From CAVVDT01 sp963747005 (lineage in GTDB: Bacteria > Pseudomonadota > Alphaproteobacteria > Rhizobiales > Aestuariivirgaceae), in NCBI GenBank assembly GCA_963747005.1, contig CAVVDT010000008.1:558001-622000 (forward strand): 64,000 nucleotides of DNA. The letters are read 5' to 3'. Position numbers and translations under genes: made by a program. Shown piece after piece: positions 8,409 to 18,215 of the stretch (positions within the stretch are counted from its first letter, which is position 1; every line of letters starts with the position of its first letter). The notes beneath the pieces are model-generated. The model ran no database searches and was not told the origin of the DNA. It saw nothing but the letters and a program-made list of their open reading frames with translations.

Positions 8409-9971
8409 TCAGGAGCCGCGTCGGAATGCCCGCGAAAAGTCGGCGGGACGAAAGGCGCCGGTCGACCAGGCGATGGTGAAATAGACTGCTGCTCCGGTCG
8501 CGACGAGGGTGGCCAGGGTGGCCATGCGCGCGATGAGGCCGATGCCCGTGCCAAACAGCCCCGAGACGATCAGCATGGCGGCAATCAGCGCCGCACCCAT
8601 GACCAGACTGGCGACGATGATGCCGATGACGCTGGCTTTCAGCCGGCTGTCGGCGATGAAATGGCCCCGCCTTTGCAGCGTGATGGCAAGCAGCCCGGCA
8701 TTGACCCAGGCAGACAATGATGTCGCAACCGCAATCCCTACTTGCGACAGGAAGGGAAACAGCGCCAGGGCTCCGACGATATTGAGCCCCACCCCGATCA
8801 CAGCGAAGAACATGGGGGTACGGGTATCCTCGCGCGCGAAGAAACCGGGCGCGAACACCTTCATCATGACAAACGCCGGCAGGCCGGTCGCAAAGGCCGC
8901 CAGCGCGCCGGCTGTTGCTTGGGTGTCAATGGATGTGAAGGCGCCGCGCTCGAACAGGACATTGACGATCGGGGCGCTCAAGGCCATCAGGCCCACTGCG
9001 GCAGGTATCGTGAGGAGCAGCGATAACTCGAGCGCACGGTTCTGGCTGATCTCGACCCCGGCCGCGTCACCGGTCCTGAGCCGCCGCGACAATTCAGGCA
9101 GCAACACCGTGCCGACCGCCACGCCGACAAGGCCGAGCGGAAGCTGGTAGACACGATCGGCGTAATAGAGCCATGACGCCGCCCCCGGTTGCAAGGAGGC
9201 GATCACCGTGCTGATCACCAGATTGAGTTGGGTTATGCCGCCGGCGATGGTGCCGGGAACGCCGAGTCGTATCACCCGCTTCACTTGCGGCGTGATGCGT
9301 GGCCGCACCAGCTTGAGCGCCATGCCGGCGCGACGGCAGGCGATCCACAGCATCGCGAATTGCAACAGGCCGGCCAACGATACGCCCCACACCAGCGCCT
9401 TGCCGGTTGCAGCCGTGGCGCCCCAGCCCATGGTCTTGATGGCAGCCAGCACGCCGATCATGACGATGTTGAGGACGATCGGGGCCGCGGCGGCGGCGGC
9501 AAAGCGGTGCAGCGAATTGAGAACCCCGCCGAGCAATGCCACCAGCGACATGAACAAGATATAGGGAAAGGCGATGCGGGTCATGACGATCGCCAGATCG
9601 AACTTTGCCGGAATCGCTGAAAAGCCAGGCGCGAACAGATACATCAGCAGCGGCATCAGCACTTCGCATAGCGCCACCAGCCCCAGGACGGCAACCAGCA
9701 GAACGGCCTGAACTTCCTCGGCGAAGAGTCGGGCCGATTCAGCGCCGTCGCCCTCATGGCGCTTGGCGAACAACGGCACGAAGGCGGAGTTGAAGGCGCC
9801 TTCACCGAACAGCCGCCTGAACAGATTGGGAAAGCGGAAGGCGATGACGAAAGCCTCGGCCACCGGCCCCGAACCGACGATCGATGCCAGGAGCATGTCG
9901 CGGACGAATCCGAGCAGACGGCTGGCGAGCGTATACCCGCCGACCGTGGCAGCCGATTTGATCAGGGCCAT
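8409..9971 (-). CDS. murJ: Lipid II flippase MurJ (MviN)
   Basis: A 520-residue polytopic inner-membrane protein with about 14 hydrophobic helices. The N-terminus (TLASRLLGFVRDMLLASIVG) and the FRLFGEGAFNSAFVP-like segment are hallmarks of MurJ, which flips lipid-linked peptidoglycan precursor across the membrane. I use the ATG at 9971 (MALIKSAATVGGY). A longer in-frame version would add 26 residues unlike the family. Confidence 0.95.
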   Translation of the reverse strand: MALIKSAATVGGYTLASRLLGFVRDMLLASIVGSGPVAEAFVIAFRFPNLFRRLFGEGAFNSAFVPLFAKRHEGDGAESARLFAEEVQAVLLVAVLGLVALCEVLMPLLMYLFAPGFSAIPAKFDLAIVMTRIAFPYILFMSLVALLGGVLNSLHRFAAAAAAPIVLNIVMIGVLAAIKTMGWGATAATGKALVWGVSLAGLLQFAMLWIACRRAGMALKLVRPRITPQVKRVIRLGVPGTIAGGITQLNLVISTVIASLQPGAASWLYYADRVYQLPLGLVGVAVGTVLLPELSRRLRTGDAAGVEISQNRALELSLLLTIPAAVGLMALSAPIVNVLFERGAFTSIDTQATAGALAAFATGLPAFVMMKVFAPGFFAREDTRTPMFFAVIGVGLNIVGALALFPFLSQVGIAVATSLSAWVNAGLLAITLQRRGHFIADSRLKASVIGIIVASLVMGAALIAAMLIVSGLFGTGIGLIARMATLATLVATGAAVYFTIAWSTGAFRPADFSRAFRRGS

Positions 9972-10106
9972 GGGCTTCAGGGTCTCCGCGCGTGAAAACC
10001 GCGGTGACCGTTGCCAGTTGAAAGGGCCATGGCCGTTTCTTGCTGGCATGGTGCGGTCGGCCTGCAGAAGCCGTTGTGCCGACAGGCACAGTTGATGCGC
10101 TGGGTC

Positions 10107-12944
10107 TCAGGCGGCATCGGCATTGTTCTCCGTCGTGTCGAAGACGCCCGTGAGGTGGCGGACGATGCTGTTGCGGCGCGCTGCATTTGCAATCTTCGAT
10201 CCGGTCAGATCGGTGACGTAGAACACATCGACGGCCCGTTCGCCGAAGGTGGTGATATGGGCCGAGGCGATGTTGAGATTGAGCCGGAAAAGCGCCTCGG
10301 TGAGATCATGGAGAAGCCCCATGCGGTCGAGGCCGTTGACTTCGATCACCGTATGGAGATTGGAGAGTTCGTTGTCGACGTTGACCCGCGGTTCGATGCG
10401 GAAGGCCTTGATACGCCCCTTGGGTCGCGCCAGCTTCGCCAGCAGGTCCCCGAGCCGGACATCGCCCGCCAGCACCTGGCCAATGAGCGATGTCACCCGC
10501 TTCGCCCGGCGCAATTCGTCGATATCGGTATCGAATTCACGCTGGATCAGCAACGTGTCGAGCGCCATGCCGTCGGCTGTGGTAAATATCTGGGCGCCGG
10601 CGATATTGGCGCCCCCGGCGGCGCAGGCGCCGGTCATCTGGGCGAGAAGCCTGGGATGATCGGGCGTGAAGATGGTCAGCTCGGTTATGCCGGTGAACGA
10701 ATCGGTCTTGGCGGTGGAGGCAAGGCTCTGCCCCACGTTTTCGGCCTTCGTAATGAGTTCGGCGTGGGCGACCTGATGATCGAGATCGACATTCAGCCAG
10801 TAAGGATCGTAGTGGCGTGCGAACCAGGCCTCTAGCTCCGCACCGCTCCAGGCCGTCATGCGCCCGGCAAAGGCCGATTGCGCATCGGCGATGCGATCGT
10901 GGCGCGAAATGGAACTGTGGCCACCGCTGAGCACCGGCTCGGCCTCGAAATACAAGGTGCGCAGCAGTTGGCCCTTCCAGCCGTTCCACACGCCGGGTCC
11001 AACGGCACGGATGTCGCAAACCGTCAAGATGAGCAGCAGCTTCAGCCGTTCGAGGCTCTGCACCACGCCTGCGAAGTCGAGAATGGTTTTGAAATCGTTG
11101 AGATCGCGCATCTGGGCGGTCTCGCTCATCAATAGGTGATGGCGGACCAGCCATGCCGTCATCTCGGTTTCCGAAGCCGACAGCCCGAGGCGTGGCGCCA
11201 GGGTTTTGGCCACGGCCTCGCCCGCAACGGAATGGTCCTGCTTGCGCCCTTTGGCGATGTCGTGCAGGAAGGCGGCCAGATAGAGTGCGCGCTTGCTTGA
11301 CGGCGTGAGGGTCTTCACCAGATCGCTGGACAAGGGATGGACGTCCCTGAAAGCGCCGGTCTCGATCTCGTGCAGCACGCCGACGGTGCGCAGCAGATGC
11401 TCGTCAACCGTATAGTGGTGGTACATGTTGAACTGCATGAGCGCCACGATGCGTCCGAAGTCGGGAATGAAGCGCCCGAGTACCCCCGCTTCGTTCATGC
11501 GTCTCAGGATGCCTTCGGGATCGCGCGAGCTGGTCAGCAGATTGAGAAAGATCGCGTTGGCCTCGGGATCGTTTCTCACCACCGGACCGATGAGATTGAG
11601 CGAGCGGCGCAACAGCCGCAACACATTCGGGTGAATGGCGCGATTCCTGTCCTCCGCCTGGCCGAACAGCCGCAGGATGCTCACGGGGTGGTCGATGAAC
11701 TCTCGTGGATCGATCACGTTCAACCGGCCCGCATCGAGACGGAACCGGTCGGTTTTTCTGGCCTTGCGGCGGGTGCGACGGGCAAGTCCAGTGATCAACT
11801 CGCTCAGCGGCCGCGCCTTGGTCATTTCCTGGGCCTCGAGCACGGCACAGAAGATGCGCGTCAGATCGCCCACGTCCTTGGCGACCAGGAAATAGTGCTT
11901 CATGAAGCGCTCGACATGTTTCAGGCCGCCGTGCGCCTTGTAGCCCAGGCGCTCGGCAATCTCGGCCTGCTTGTCGAACCCGAGACGATCGTCGCCGCGA
12001 CCGGCGATGAAATGCAGATGGCAGCGCACCGCCCAGAGAAAATCCTCCGATCGCCTGAAACGACTGAACTCCTGGCGTGTGAACAGTCCGGTCTCGACCA
12101 GATCGGCAGGGCGTTCCACGTCGTGCAGGAAGCGGGCGATCCAGAACAGGGTTTGCAGATCGCGCAAGCCCCCTTTGCCGTCCTTGACGTCGGGCTCGAC
12201 AAGGTAGCGTGACTGTCCCGCATGCAAATGGCGAACATCGCGCTCGGCCAGCTTGCTGGCGATGAAGGCCTTGGTCTGCTTGCCCACGATCACCTTGCGG
12301 AAGCGGCGATGCAGCTCGGCGCACAAGGCCTCATCGCCGCAAATATAGCGGGCTTCGAGAATGGCGGTCATGATTGTGCCGTCGGTGCGTGCCAGCCGAA
12401 TGCACTCATCGACGCTGCGGGTCGAGTGGCCGACCTTGAAGCCGGCATCCCACAATACGTAGAGGATGAACTCGACAACGCTCTCGCCCCAGGCCGTCTG
12501 CTTGTAGGGCATGAGGAAGAGCAGGTCGATGTCGGAGCCTGGCGCCAATGTGCCACGGCCGTAGCCGCCGACGGCGACGATGGCGAGGCGTTCTCCGGTC
12601 GATGGGTTGAGAGCGGGGTAAACCTGGCGCGAGGCAAGATCGTAAAGCGCCCGTATGAGATTGTCCTCACCAAGCGACAGGCGTTCGGCGCAACGGGTGC
12701 CGCTTGCCTCTTCCAGCAACAGGACTTCGGCCTCGGCCCGGGCCGTGCCGACGACGTCCTTGAGAGCCATCGCCAGCGCCGGCCGGAAGTCGGCACTGTG
12801 CACCCCGTATTTGTCGCACAGCCCCTTGATCAGCAGGGCAAGTGCATCGACGCCAAGCGAAGGCGGCGTCGCCACTGGATGCGAGGCGGCTGCGGTTCGA
12901 CGTAAAGCGGCATGACGTGTTGAAGTAACGCTCATCGCCAACAT
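10107..12944 (-). CDS. glnD: Bifunctional [protein-PII] uridylyltransferase/uridylyl-removing enzyme
   Basis: A 945-residue nitrogen sensor that modifies PII proteins according to glutamine. Domains in order are the nucleotidyltransferase (GGYGRGTLAPGSDIDLLFL near residues 117-135), the GlnD PII-UTase linker, the HD domain (AAFLHDIAKGRKQDHS, about 545-560) and two C-terminal ACT domains (ITELTIFTPDHPRLLAQM; VIEVNGLDRMGLLHDLTEAL). The length matches alphaproteobacterial GlnD. MSVTSTR three codons in is an alternative start. It is 24 nt downstream of mutS. Confidence 0.97.
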   Translation of the reverse strand: MLAMSVTSTRHAALRRTAAASHPVATPPSLGVDALALLIKGLCDKYGVHSADFRPALAMALKDVVGTARAEAEVLLLEEASGTRCAERLSLGEDNLIRALYDLASRQVYPALNPSTGERLAIVAVGGYGRGTLAPGSDIDLLFLMPYKQTAWGESVVEFILYVLWDAGFKVGHSTRSVDECIRLARTDGTIMTAILEARYICGDEALCAELHRRFRKVIVGKQTKAFIASKLAERDVRHLHAGQSRYLVEPDVKDGKGGLRDLQTLFWIARFLHDVERPADLVETGLFTRQEFSRFRRSEDFLWAVRCHLHFIAGRGDDRLGFDKQAEIAERLGYKAHGGLKHVERFMKHYFLVAKDVGDLTRIFCAVLEAQEMTKARPLSELITGLARRTRRKARKTDRFRLDAGRLNVIDPREFIDHPVSILRLFGQAEDRNRAIHPNVLRLLRRSLNLIGPVVRNDPEANAIFLNLLTSSRDPEGILRRMNEAGVLGRFIPDFGRIVALMQFNMYHHYTVDEHLLRTVGVLHEIETGAFRDVHPLSSDLVKTLTPSSKRALYLAAFLHDIAKGRKQDHSVAGEAVAKTLAPRLGLSASETEMTAWLVRHHLLMSETAQMRDLNDFKTILDFAGVVQSLERLKLLLILTVCDIRAVGPGVWNGWKGQLLRTLYFEAEPVLSGGHSSISRHDRIADAQSAFAGRMTAWSGAELEAWFARHYDPYWLNVDLDHQVAHAELITKAENVGQSLASTAKTDSFTGITELTIFTPDHPRLLAQMTGACAAGGANIAGAQIFTTADGMALDTLLIQREFDTDIDELRRAKRVTSLIGQVLAGDVRLGDLLAKLARPKGRIKAFRIEPRVNVDNELSNLHTVIEVNGLDRMGLLHDLTEALFRLNLNIASAHITTFGERAVDVFYVTDLTGSKIANAARRNSIVRHLTGVFDTTENNADAA

Positions 12945-12968
12945 CCATGCCCGCTCGCGGCGATGCTT

Positions 12969-15677
12969 TCAAGCCTCACGCGGTCTCATTGCCTTGAGCC
13001 GGTAGATCAGATCGAGTGCCTCGCGCGGCGACAGTTCGTCGGCGATCGTTGCGTCGATAAGACACTCGATCTCGCTGGGGCCGGCGGCCTGGCCTGCAGA
13101 TGCCGGGCGCGGCGACATTGCAGCGAAAAGTGGCAGGTCGTCGATGAGCACCTTGCGCCCGCTGCCTTGCTCGGACTCTTCGAGAAGATGCAGGACCTCT
13201 CCGGCGCGCTCGACAACTGCGGCCGGCAGGCCCGCCAGGCGGGCGACCTGGATGCCGTAGGAACGATCCGCGGCGCCCGGGATCACCTCGTGCAGGAAGA
13301 TCACGTCGCCGTGCCATTCACGCACCTTCATGGTGACATTGGCCATGCCCTCGAGGCGGGCGGTCAGGGCCGTCAGTTCGTGGAAATGCGTTGCGAACAG
13401 CGCCCGGCAGCGGTTGACTTCGCTCAGGTGCTCCACCGTCGCCCAGGCGATGGACAGGCCATCGAAGGTGGCGGTGCCACGCCCGATTTCGTCGAGAATG
13501 ACCAGCGATCGCGGGCCCGCCTGATTGAGTATGGTTGCCGTTTCAACCATTTCCACCATGAACGTCGAGCGCCCGCGGGCCAGATCGTCGGCTGCGCCCA
13601 CGCGGCTGAACAGGCGATCGACAATGCCGATACGCGCTTTCGCCGCCGGCACGAACGATCCGATCTGGGCCAGGACGGCGATCAGGGCGTTCTGGCGCAG
13701 AAATGTGGACTTGCCTGCCATGTTGGGGCCGGTCACCAACCAGATGCGGGCTTTGTCCCCATCGCCCGTCAGTTTGCAGTCGTTGGGAACGAAAGCGGCT
13801 TCGCCGCGTCTGGCGAGGGCCGCTTCGACCACTGGATGGCGGCCCTTCTCGACGATGAATTCGACGCCGTCGTCAACTTCGGGACGAACATAGCCGTCAC
13901 GCTCGGCAAGCGCCGCCAGACCCGCCAACGCATCGAGCCGGGCGAGCGCGGCTGAACGGGCGGCGATGTCCATAGCCACGGTTGTTATTTCGCCAACCAG
14001 GGCATCGAAGACGTCAAGCTCCAGCGCCAGGGCGCGTGAAGCCGCCAGCGATATGCGGCTTTCCAGGTCGGCCAGTTCGGCAGTTGCAAAACGCATGGCG
14101 TTGGCCATGGTCTGGCGATGGATGTAGGTGGCGGCAAAGGGCGGCGCCAGTAGTGTCGAGCCGTATTGCTGGGCAACCTCGATGAAGTAGCCCAACATGT
14201 TGTTATGACGGATCTTCAGAGATTTGATGCCGGTGTCGTCAGCATAGCGGCGCTGGAGACCGGCAATGACGCTGCGGCTCTGGTCGCGCAGGCCGCGCTG
14301 TTCATCGAGCGCGGCGTTGGCCCCGGTCCGGACAAAACCGCCATCGCGCGCATTGAGCGGAACGTCGTCGCCGAGTGTTGCGGCGAGGCGGGCCACGAGG
14401 CCGCCGTCATCGCGGGCGGCATCATCGGCGATGGCGATAATGATGCCCGGAGGGGTGTCGAGAAGATCGGCGCTCTGAAGGCCGGTGGCGATATCGCGCG
14501 CCAGTTCCAGTCCGCGGCCGATAGCGCCGAGGTCGCGCGGTCCCCCGCGACCGACGCTCAGGCGGGCAAGGGCACGGTCGAGGTCGGGTGCACCTTTGAG
14601 TGCCTCGCGCAAGCTGGCGCGCAACTCGCCATGCCGCACCAGCCAGCCCACCGCATCGAGCCGCGCTTCGATCACCCTGACGTCAGTGAGCGGGCTTGCA
14701 AGCCAGGAGGCAAGCAGGCGGCCGCCACCGCCGCTGACACTCAGATCGATGCTGTCGATGAGGCTGCCGCGCCGCTCGCCCGAGGTGGTCCGCAGCAATT
14801 CCAGATTGGCCCTGGTCGCCGCGTCGATGAGCATGGTCGCGCCGCTCGCGGCACGACGGGGCGGTCTGATGACCGGCAGGTGGCCGACTTGCGTCAACTT
14901 CACATAGTCGATGAGCACTCCGGCAGCAGCGATCTCGGCGCGCGGCAGATCGGCGAACACGTCCAGCGAAGCCACTCCGAAATGTTCCTGCAGACGCCGT
15001 TCGGCCATGCTTGAATCGAAGCGCGATGCCGGTAGTGGCGTCAGGGCCGTGCCATGCTCCCTGAGCGCTCGGATGATTGCGGTTTCGCGCTCCAGTGTAT
15101 CGGGAAAGATGACTTCGCCCGGATCGAGGCGGGATAGCTCCGCCGCCAGATCGCCCGCCTCCAGGGGCGCGACGTGAAAGTCGCCGGTGGATATGTCGAC
15201 CCACGCCAGTCCCAGTGAGTCGTCGCCACGTACCCGCGCCAGCGCGACCAGATAGTTGTGGCGGTCGGCATCGAGCAGGCTGTCTTCGGTCAGGGTCCCC
15301 GGCGTGACGATGCGGGTGACGGCGCGCCGGACCACCGCCTTGCCGCCCCTCTTCTTTGCTTCCTCGGGTGCTTCGGTCTGCTCGCACACCGCGACGCGAT
15401 GACCGGCGCGAATGAGGCGTTGCAGGTAGTCGCCGGCGGCGTGAACCGGTACGCCGCACATGGGAATGTCCTCGCCCAGGTGGCGTCCGCGCTTTGTCAA
15501 TGCGATCCCGAGCGCCTTCGATGCCAGTTGTGCATCATCGAAGAACAACTCGTAAAAGTCACCCATGCGGTAAAACAGAAGGCAGCCGGGATGGGCTCGC
15601 TTGATGGCGAGATATTGCGCCATCATCGGCGTGGCGCCTTCGTCTCCGCCCCTGTCAGACATGCTGGCGCTCGCCAT
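12969..15677 (-). CDS. mutS: DNA mismatch repair ATPase MutS
   Basis: A 902-residue MutS. The mismatch-recognition Phe-x-Glu lies in YRMGDFYELFF (about residues 40-50), the lever and clamp region spans the middle, and the C-terminal ABC-type ATPase has Walker A TGPNMAGKSTFLRQ and Walker B LVILDEIGRGTATFDG. An N-terminal start at MSDRGG (residue 6) is also possible. It is divergent from maeB across a 223-nt gap that must hold both promoters. Confidence 0.97.
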   Translation of the reverse strand: MASASMSDRGGDEGATPMMAQYLAIKRAHPGCLLFYRMGDFYELFFDDAQLASKALGIALTKRGRHLGEDIPMCGVPVHAAGDYLQRLIRAGHRVAVCEQTEAPEEAKKRGGKAVVRRAVTRIVTPGTLTEDSLLDADRHNYLVALARVRGDDSLGLAWVDISTGDFHVAPLEAGDLAAELSRLDPGEVIFPDTLERETAIIRALREHGTALTPLPASRFDSSMAERRLQEHFGVASLDVFADLPRAEIAAAGVLIDYVKLTQVGHLPVIRPPRRAASGATMLIDAATRANLELLRTTSGERRGSLIDSIDLSVSGGGGRLLASWLASPLTDVRVIEARLDAVGWLVRHGELRASLREALKGAPDLDRALARLSVGRGGPRDLGAIGRGLELARDIATGLQSADLLDTPPGIIIAIADDAARDDGGLVARLAATLGDDVPLNARDGGFVRTGANAALDEQRGLRDQSRSVIAGLQRRYADDTGIKSLKIRHNNMLGYFIEVAQQYGSTLLAPPFAATYIHRQTMANAMRFATAELADLESRISLAASRALALELDVFDALVGEITTVAMDIAARSAALARLDALAGLAALAERDGYVRPEVDDGVEFIVEKGRHPVVEAALARRGEAAFVPNDCKLTGDGDKARIWLVTGPNMAGKSTFLRQNALIAVLAQIGSFVPAAKARIGIVDRLFSRVGAADDLARGRSTFMVEMVETATILNQAGPRSLVILDEIGRGTATFDGLSIAWATVEHLSEVNRCRALFATHFHELTALTARLEGMANVTMKVREWHGDVIFLHEVIPGAADRSYGIQVARLAGLPAAVVERAGEVLHLLEESEQGSGRKVLIDDLPLFAAMSPRPASAGQAAGPSEIECLIDATIADELSPREALDLIYRLKAMRPREA

Positions 15678-15900
15678 GCTCCCTCAATCGCCGGATGGTC
15701 TCCGACCCTAGCAAAGGTGGCCGGGGCTGTCGCGCCTGTCACCGGCTTCTTCCACATCCAACGCCCCTCAGGCGTATCCGTTGACGCAAGGAGATTGCCG
15801 GTTGCTGCCCCACCGGAATTGCCGTTCAATGCGTTGGATCGGCCACCGGAAACCGGTGGTGCCACGTTGGCGCAACCAAACCAAGGACATTCAAACGCCC

Positions 15901-18180
15901 ATGTCGTCTATCAGCACCCCGGCCCGACGCCCCAATTTCACCGACCAGGAGGCGCTTGACTTTCACGGGCTCGGCAAGCCCGGCAAGCTTGAAATCAGGG
16001 CCACCAAGCCAATGGCGACCCAACGGGATCTGTCATTGGCCTACAGTCCGGGCGTTGCTGTACCGGTGCGGGCCATTGCCGAACAACCGGACCTTGCCTA
16101 CGATTACACCGCCAAGGGCAACATGGTCGGGATCATTTCGAACGGCACGGCGATTCTCGGTCTTGGCAATCTCGGCGCCCAGGCCTCCAAACCGGTGATG
16201 GAAGGCAAATCGGCGCTGTTCAAGCGCTTCGCCGACATCGACGCCTTCGATCTCGAAATCGAAACCAGCGACGTCGACGAGTTCGTCAATGCGGTGCGGT
16301 TCCTGTCACCGACATTCGGCGGCATTAACCTGGAAGACATCAGGGCACCCGATTGCTTCGTCATCGAGGAGCGCTTGCGGGAACTGATGAGCATCCCGGT
16401 CTTTCACGATGACCAGCATGGCACGGCCATCATCGCGACCGCCGGCTTCATCAACTCCATGCTGCTCACCGACCGCGACATTGCCGCAACCAAACTGGTG
16501 TGCAACGGCGCGGGAGCCGCGGCAATCGCCTGCATGAAACTGCTGGTGGCGCTGGGCATGCCGGTTGCCAATATCACCCTGTGCGATTCCAAGGGTGTCG
16601 TCCATCGTGGCCGCAAGGAGGGCATGAACCAGTGGAAGTCGGCCTTTGCAAGCGACACCAGGGCGCGCACGCTGGCTGAGGCCATGGAGGGCGCCGATGT
16701 ATTCTACGGCTTGTCGGTCAAGGATGCGGTGACGCCTGACATGGTCGCCTCGATGGCCGCCAATCCGATCATCTTCGCCATGGCCAATCCGGACCCCGAG
16801 ATATCGCCCGAGGACGTGATCGCCGTGCGCGACGATGCCATCATGGCAACCGGGCGGTCGGACTATCCCAACCAGATCAACAATGTGCTGGGCTTTCCCT
16901 ATATCTTCCGTGGCGCCCTCGATGTGCGGGCCCGAGAGATCAACGACGAGATGAAGATTGCCGCAGCCGAGGCCATTGCCATGCTGGCGCGCGAGGACGT
17001 GCCCGACGAAGTGGCTGCCGCCTATCACGGCAACCGTCTGCGGTTTGGCCGGGACTATCTCATCCCTGTGCCCTTCGACCCCCGTCTCATTTCAACAATA
17101 CCATCGGCCGTGGCGCTTGCGGCCATGCGCTCGGGCGTCGCGCAGCGCGAAATCGATGATTTTGAAGCCTACGCGGGCAAGCTGGCGGCACGCCTGGATC
17201 CCATTTCCGGCTCCCTGCAAGGCGTTTTTGCCCAGGTGCGGCGTCGGCCCCGGCGGATAGTTTTTGCCGAAGGCGAGGAGGATCGCGTCATCCGCGCCGC
17301 GCAGGCCTATGCCCACAACGGTTTCGGCGAGGCCATCCTGATCGGCCGCGAAGAGATGATCCACCAGGCCCTCGATGTGTCTGGCATTGAACTGCATGCC
17401 GGCGTGCGCATTCTCAATGCCAGACTGTCGGACCGCATTGGCGAATATGCGTCTTTTCTCTACGAGCGCCAGCAGCGGCACGGTCTCCTTGCGCGCGACT
17501 GCCAGCGTCTTGTCAACAACGACCGCAACGTTTTTGCGGCCTGCATGGTGGCGTTGGGCGACGCCGATGCGCTGGTCACGGGCGTGACGCGGAGCTATTC
17601 CGTGGCGCTGGAAAATGTCTCCGTGGCCATCAGCGCGCGCCCCGGTCACCGGCGCATTGGTGTGTCGATGGCCCTATGCGAGGGACGCACGATCTTCATG
17701 GCCGATACATCGGTACTGGAGCTGCCGAGTCCGAGCCAACTTGCTGATATCGCGGAGGAGGCCGCGCGGGTCTGCCGCCGCTTCGGCCACACACCGCGGG
17801 TGGCTTTGCTGTCTTATTCCACCTTCGGTCTTCCCAAGGGCGATCGCGTCCAGAATACGCGCGATGCGGTGGCCGAACTGGACCGGCGTGAGGTGAATTT
17901 CGAATACGACGGGGAAATGGGCCCAGACGTCGCCTTGTCGAAAGCTGCCATGGCACTCTATCCGTTCTGCCGTTTGTCGGCACCGGCCAATGTGCTCGTC
18001 ATGCCGGCTGCCCATAGCGCCAGCATCTCGACCAAGATGCTTCAGCAATTGGGCGGCGTTACGGTGATCGGGCCATTGCTGGCAGGCATGGACAAGTCGG
18101 TTCAGATTACCTCCATGTCGGCGACCGCCTCGGATCTTCTCAACATGGCAGCGATCGCCGCCTTCGACATCAACGGTTAG
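15901..18180 (+). CDS. maeB: NADP-dependent malic enzyme with C-terminal phosphotransacetylase-like domain
   Basis: A 759-residue MaeB. Residues 1-430 are the malic enzyme (AYSPGVAVPVRAI, FHDDQHGTAIIATAGF, FAMANPDPEISPEDV), which decarboxylates malate to pyruvate. From about 440 it is a phosphotransacetylase-related domain (VFAEGEEDRVIRAAQA), generally regulatory rather than catalytic in this family. The ATG at 15901 gives the family N-terminus (NFTDQEALDFHG). An open upstream extension is not conserved. Confidence 0.95.
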   Translation: MSSISTPARRPNFTDQEALDFHGLGKPGKLEIRATKPMATQRDLSLAYSPGVAVPVRAIAEQPDLAYDYTAKGNMVGIISNGTAILGLGNLGAQASKPVMEGKSALFKRFADIDAFDLEIETSDVDEFVNAVRFLSPTFGGINLEDIRAPDCFVIEERLRELMSIPVFHDDQHGTAIIATAGFINSMLLTDRDIAATKLVCNGAGAAAIACMKLLVALGMPVANITLCDSKGVVHRGRKEGMNQWKSAFASDTRARTLAEAMEGADVFYGLSVKDAVTPDMVASMAANPIIFAMANPDPEISPEDVIAVRDDAIMATGRSDYPNQINNVLGFPYIFRGALDVRAREINDEMKIAAAEAIAMLAREDVPDEVAAAYHGNRLRFGRDYLIPVPFDPRLISTIPSAVALAAMRSGVAQREIDDFEAYAGKLAARLDPISGSLQGVFAQVRRRPRRIVFAEGEEDRVIRAAQAYAHNGFGEAILIGREEMIHQALDVSGIELHAGVRILNARLSDRIGEYASFLYERQQRHGLLARDCQRLVNNDRNVFAACMVALGDADALVTGVTRSYSVALENVSVAISARPGHRRIGVSMALCEGRTIFMADTSVLELPSPSQLADIAEEAARVCRRFGHTPRVALLSYSTFGLPKGDRVQNTRDAVAELDRREVNFEYDGEMGPDVALSKAAMALYPFCRLSAPANVLVMPAAHSASISTKMLQQLGGVTVIGPLLAGMDKSVQITSMSATASDLLNMAAIAAFDING

Positions 18181-18215
18181 ACCGACCGGCAAGTCGTGGA
18201 AGGACGCCGGCGACG